Source: Hyphomonas sp. (GTDB taxonomy: Bacteria > Pseudomonadota > Alphaproteobacteria > Caulobacterales > Hyphomonadaceae). Taken from it: a stretch of 64,000 nucleotides of DNA. Shown here piece after piece: positions 63,685 to 64,000 of this stretch (the stretch's first letter is position 1; each line of letters begins with the position of its first letter). Under the pieces are notes generated by a model. It was not told the origin of the DNA. It did not search any database and saw only the letters and a list, made by a program, of their open reading frames with translations. The position numbers and the translations under genes are program-made. The stretch covers positions 868,001-932,000 of the forward strand of contig CP051229.1 in the NCBI GenBank assembly GCA_017792365.1. The letters are read 5' to 3'.

Positions 63685-64000
63685 TCAAGTCGTCGGGGGG
63701 CCGAGCGCAGCGTCGACAAAGCGCGCCAGTGCGGCCTTGCGCGTGCGTGACTTCTGGGCGGCAAACGTTTTTCCCATATCGTTCATCGCGCCATCGATCA
63801 GCATGAGGATCATGGCGGCCGCAGCGTCCGGATTGACGGCGCCTGCAACCTCGCCGCGCGTTCTGGCGCGGGCGATGGCGCCTGCAAGCTGTTCGTGGGC
63901 TTCCTGTCCGGTTTCGCGGACGGTGGCGCCGACATCTTCGTTGCGCGCGCCTTCGGCCGCGATTTCGAGCGCGAGCGAGGCATAGTCCGGGTCGCTGACG
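63685..64000 (-). CDS. TetR-family regulator (C-terminal part, cut by window edge)
   Basis: The last 104 residues of a TetR-like regulator: SDPDYASLALEIAAEGARN, VRETGQEAHEQLAGAIARA, EVAGAVNPDAAAAMILML and DGAMNDMGKTFAAQKSR, ending in ALGPPTT. This is the all-helical ligand-binding domain; the DNA-binding part is beyond base 64000. Ala- and Asp-rich pattern and the conserved LMLIDGAM fit the family. It converges on pccB with 74 bases between the stops. Confidence 0.65.
   Translation of the reverse strand, partial: VSDPDYASLALEIAAEGARNEDVGATVRETGQEAHEQLAGAIARARTRGEVAGAVNPDAAAAMILMLIDGAMNDMGKTFAAQKSRTRKAALARFVDAALGPPTT

Noticed and set aside
62033-63688. 551-residue minus-strand frame
   Set aside because: It is the antisense of pccB and has no start signals or motifs.

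Overview
The window is a high-GC segment of an alphaproteobacterial chromosome. A MipZ-type division ATPase, the ClpS/ClpA pair, class I lysyl-tRNA synthetase, an ExoD protein and dispersed short palindromes ending in GGAACCCAGCC or GGGACCCAGCC fit this class. Something near the Caulobacterales, Hyphomonadaceae or Parvularculales is my guess, not a proof. There is no insertion sequence, phage module or CRISPR array.

Left part (1-17 kb). A partial Lhr-type DEXH helicase is cut by the left edge. Next comes a tightly overlapping seven-gene minus-strand operon (10659 down to 1189): class I HMG-CoA reductase, UbiA prenyltransferase, a rifampicin-phosphotransferase-like dikinase, a BtaA/DUF3419 aminocarboxypropyl transferase, a phytol/dolichol-kinase-like membrane protein, a GNAT-like acyltransferase and an AMP-forming acyl ligase. 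This combination looks like an uncharacterised isoprenoid or lipid pathway and is the best candidate for a new system. It is followed by a receiver-like protein lacking its phosphoacceptor, a Tat-exported carboxylesterase, an MscS channel, an apparent ribbon-helix-helix/P-II fusion and a pair of receiver proteins.

Middle part (17-34 kb). Mostly metabolic and housekeeping genes: quinone reductase, VOC protein, M28 peptidase, PyrD, ExoD, an S24-type repressor with a palindromic candidate operator, LysRS, a membrane protein with a nine-copy acidic repeat, SDR, Bfd/Bfr iron storage, a membrane-anchored glutamate-synthase-like protein and RtcB. RtcB is preceded by three hairpins ending in a strong terminator.

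Right part (34-64 kb). A redoxin/cytochrome c/copper-monooxygenase-like lipoprotein, SixA, Ca/Na exchanger, Nudix, ClpA/ClpS, D,D-carboxypeptidase, MipZ, PanC, an NTE-type patatin with a cyclic-nucleotide domain, SLC13 permease, a lysozyme-domain membrane protein, MgtE, tRNA-Leu(GAG), FliN, LipB, both subunits of propionyl-CoA carboxylase, an MFS transporter, a fasciclin lipoprotein and a truncated TetR.

Two window-wide properties matter. First, at least eleven genes, including housekeeping ones such as pyrD and pccA, are broken by single-base indels, several next to short G or C runs. Sequencing error explains this better than decay, so broken genes are described as repaired. Second, the plus strand changes from C-rich to G-rich between about 36 and 44 kb regardless of gene direction. 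This resembles a replication-origin skew switch, although no dnaA or hemE is nearby.
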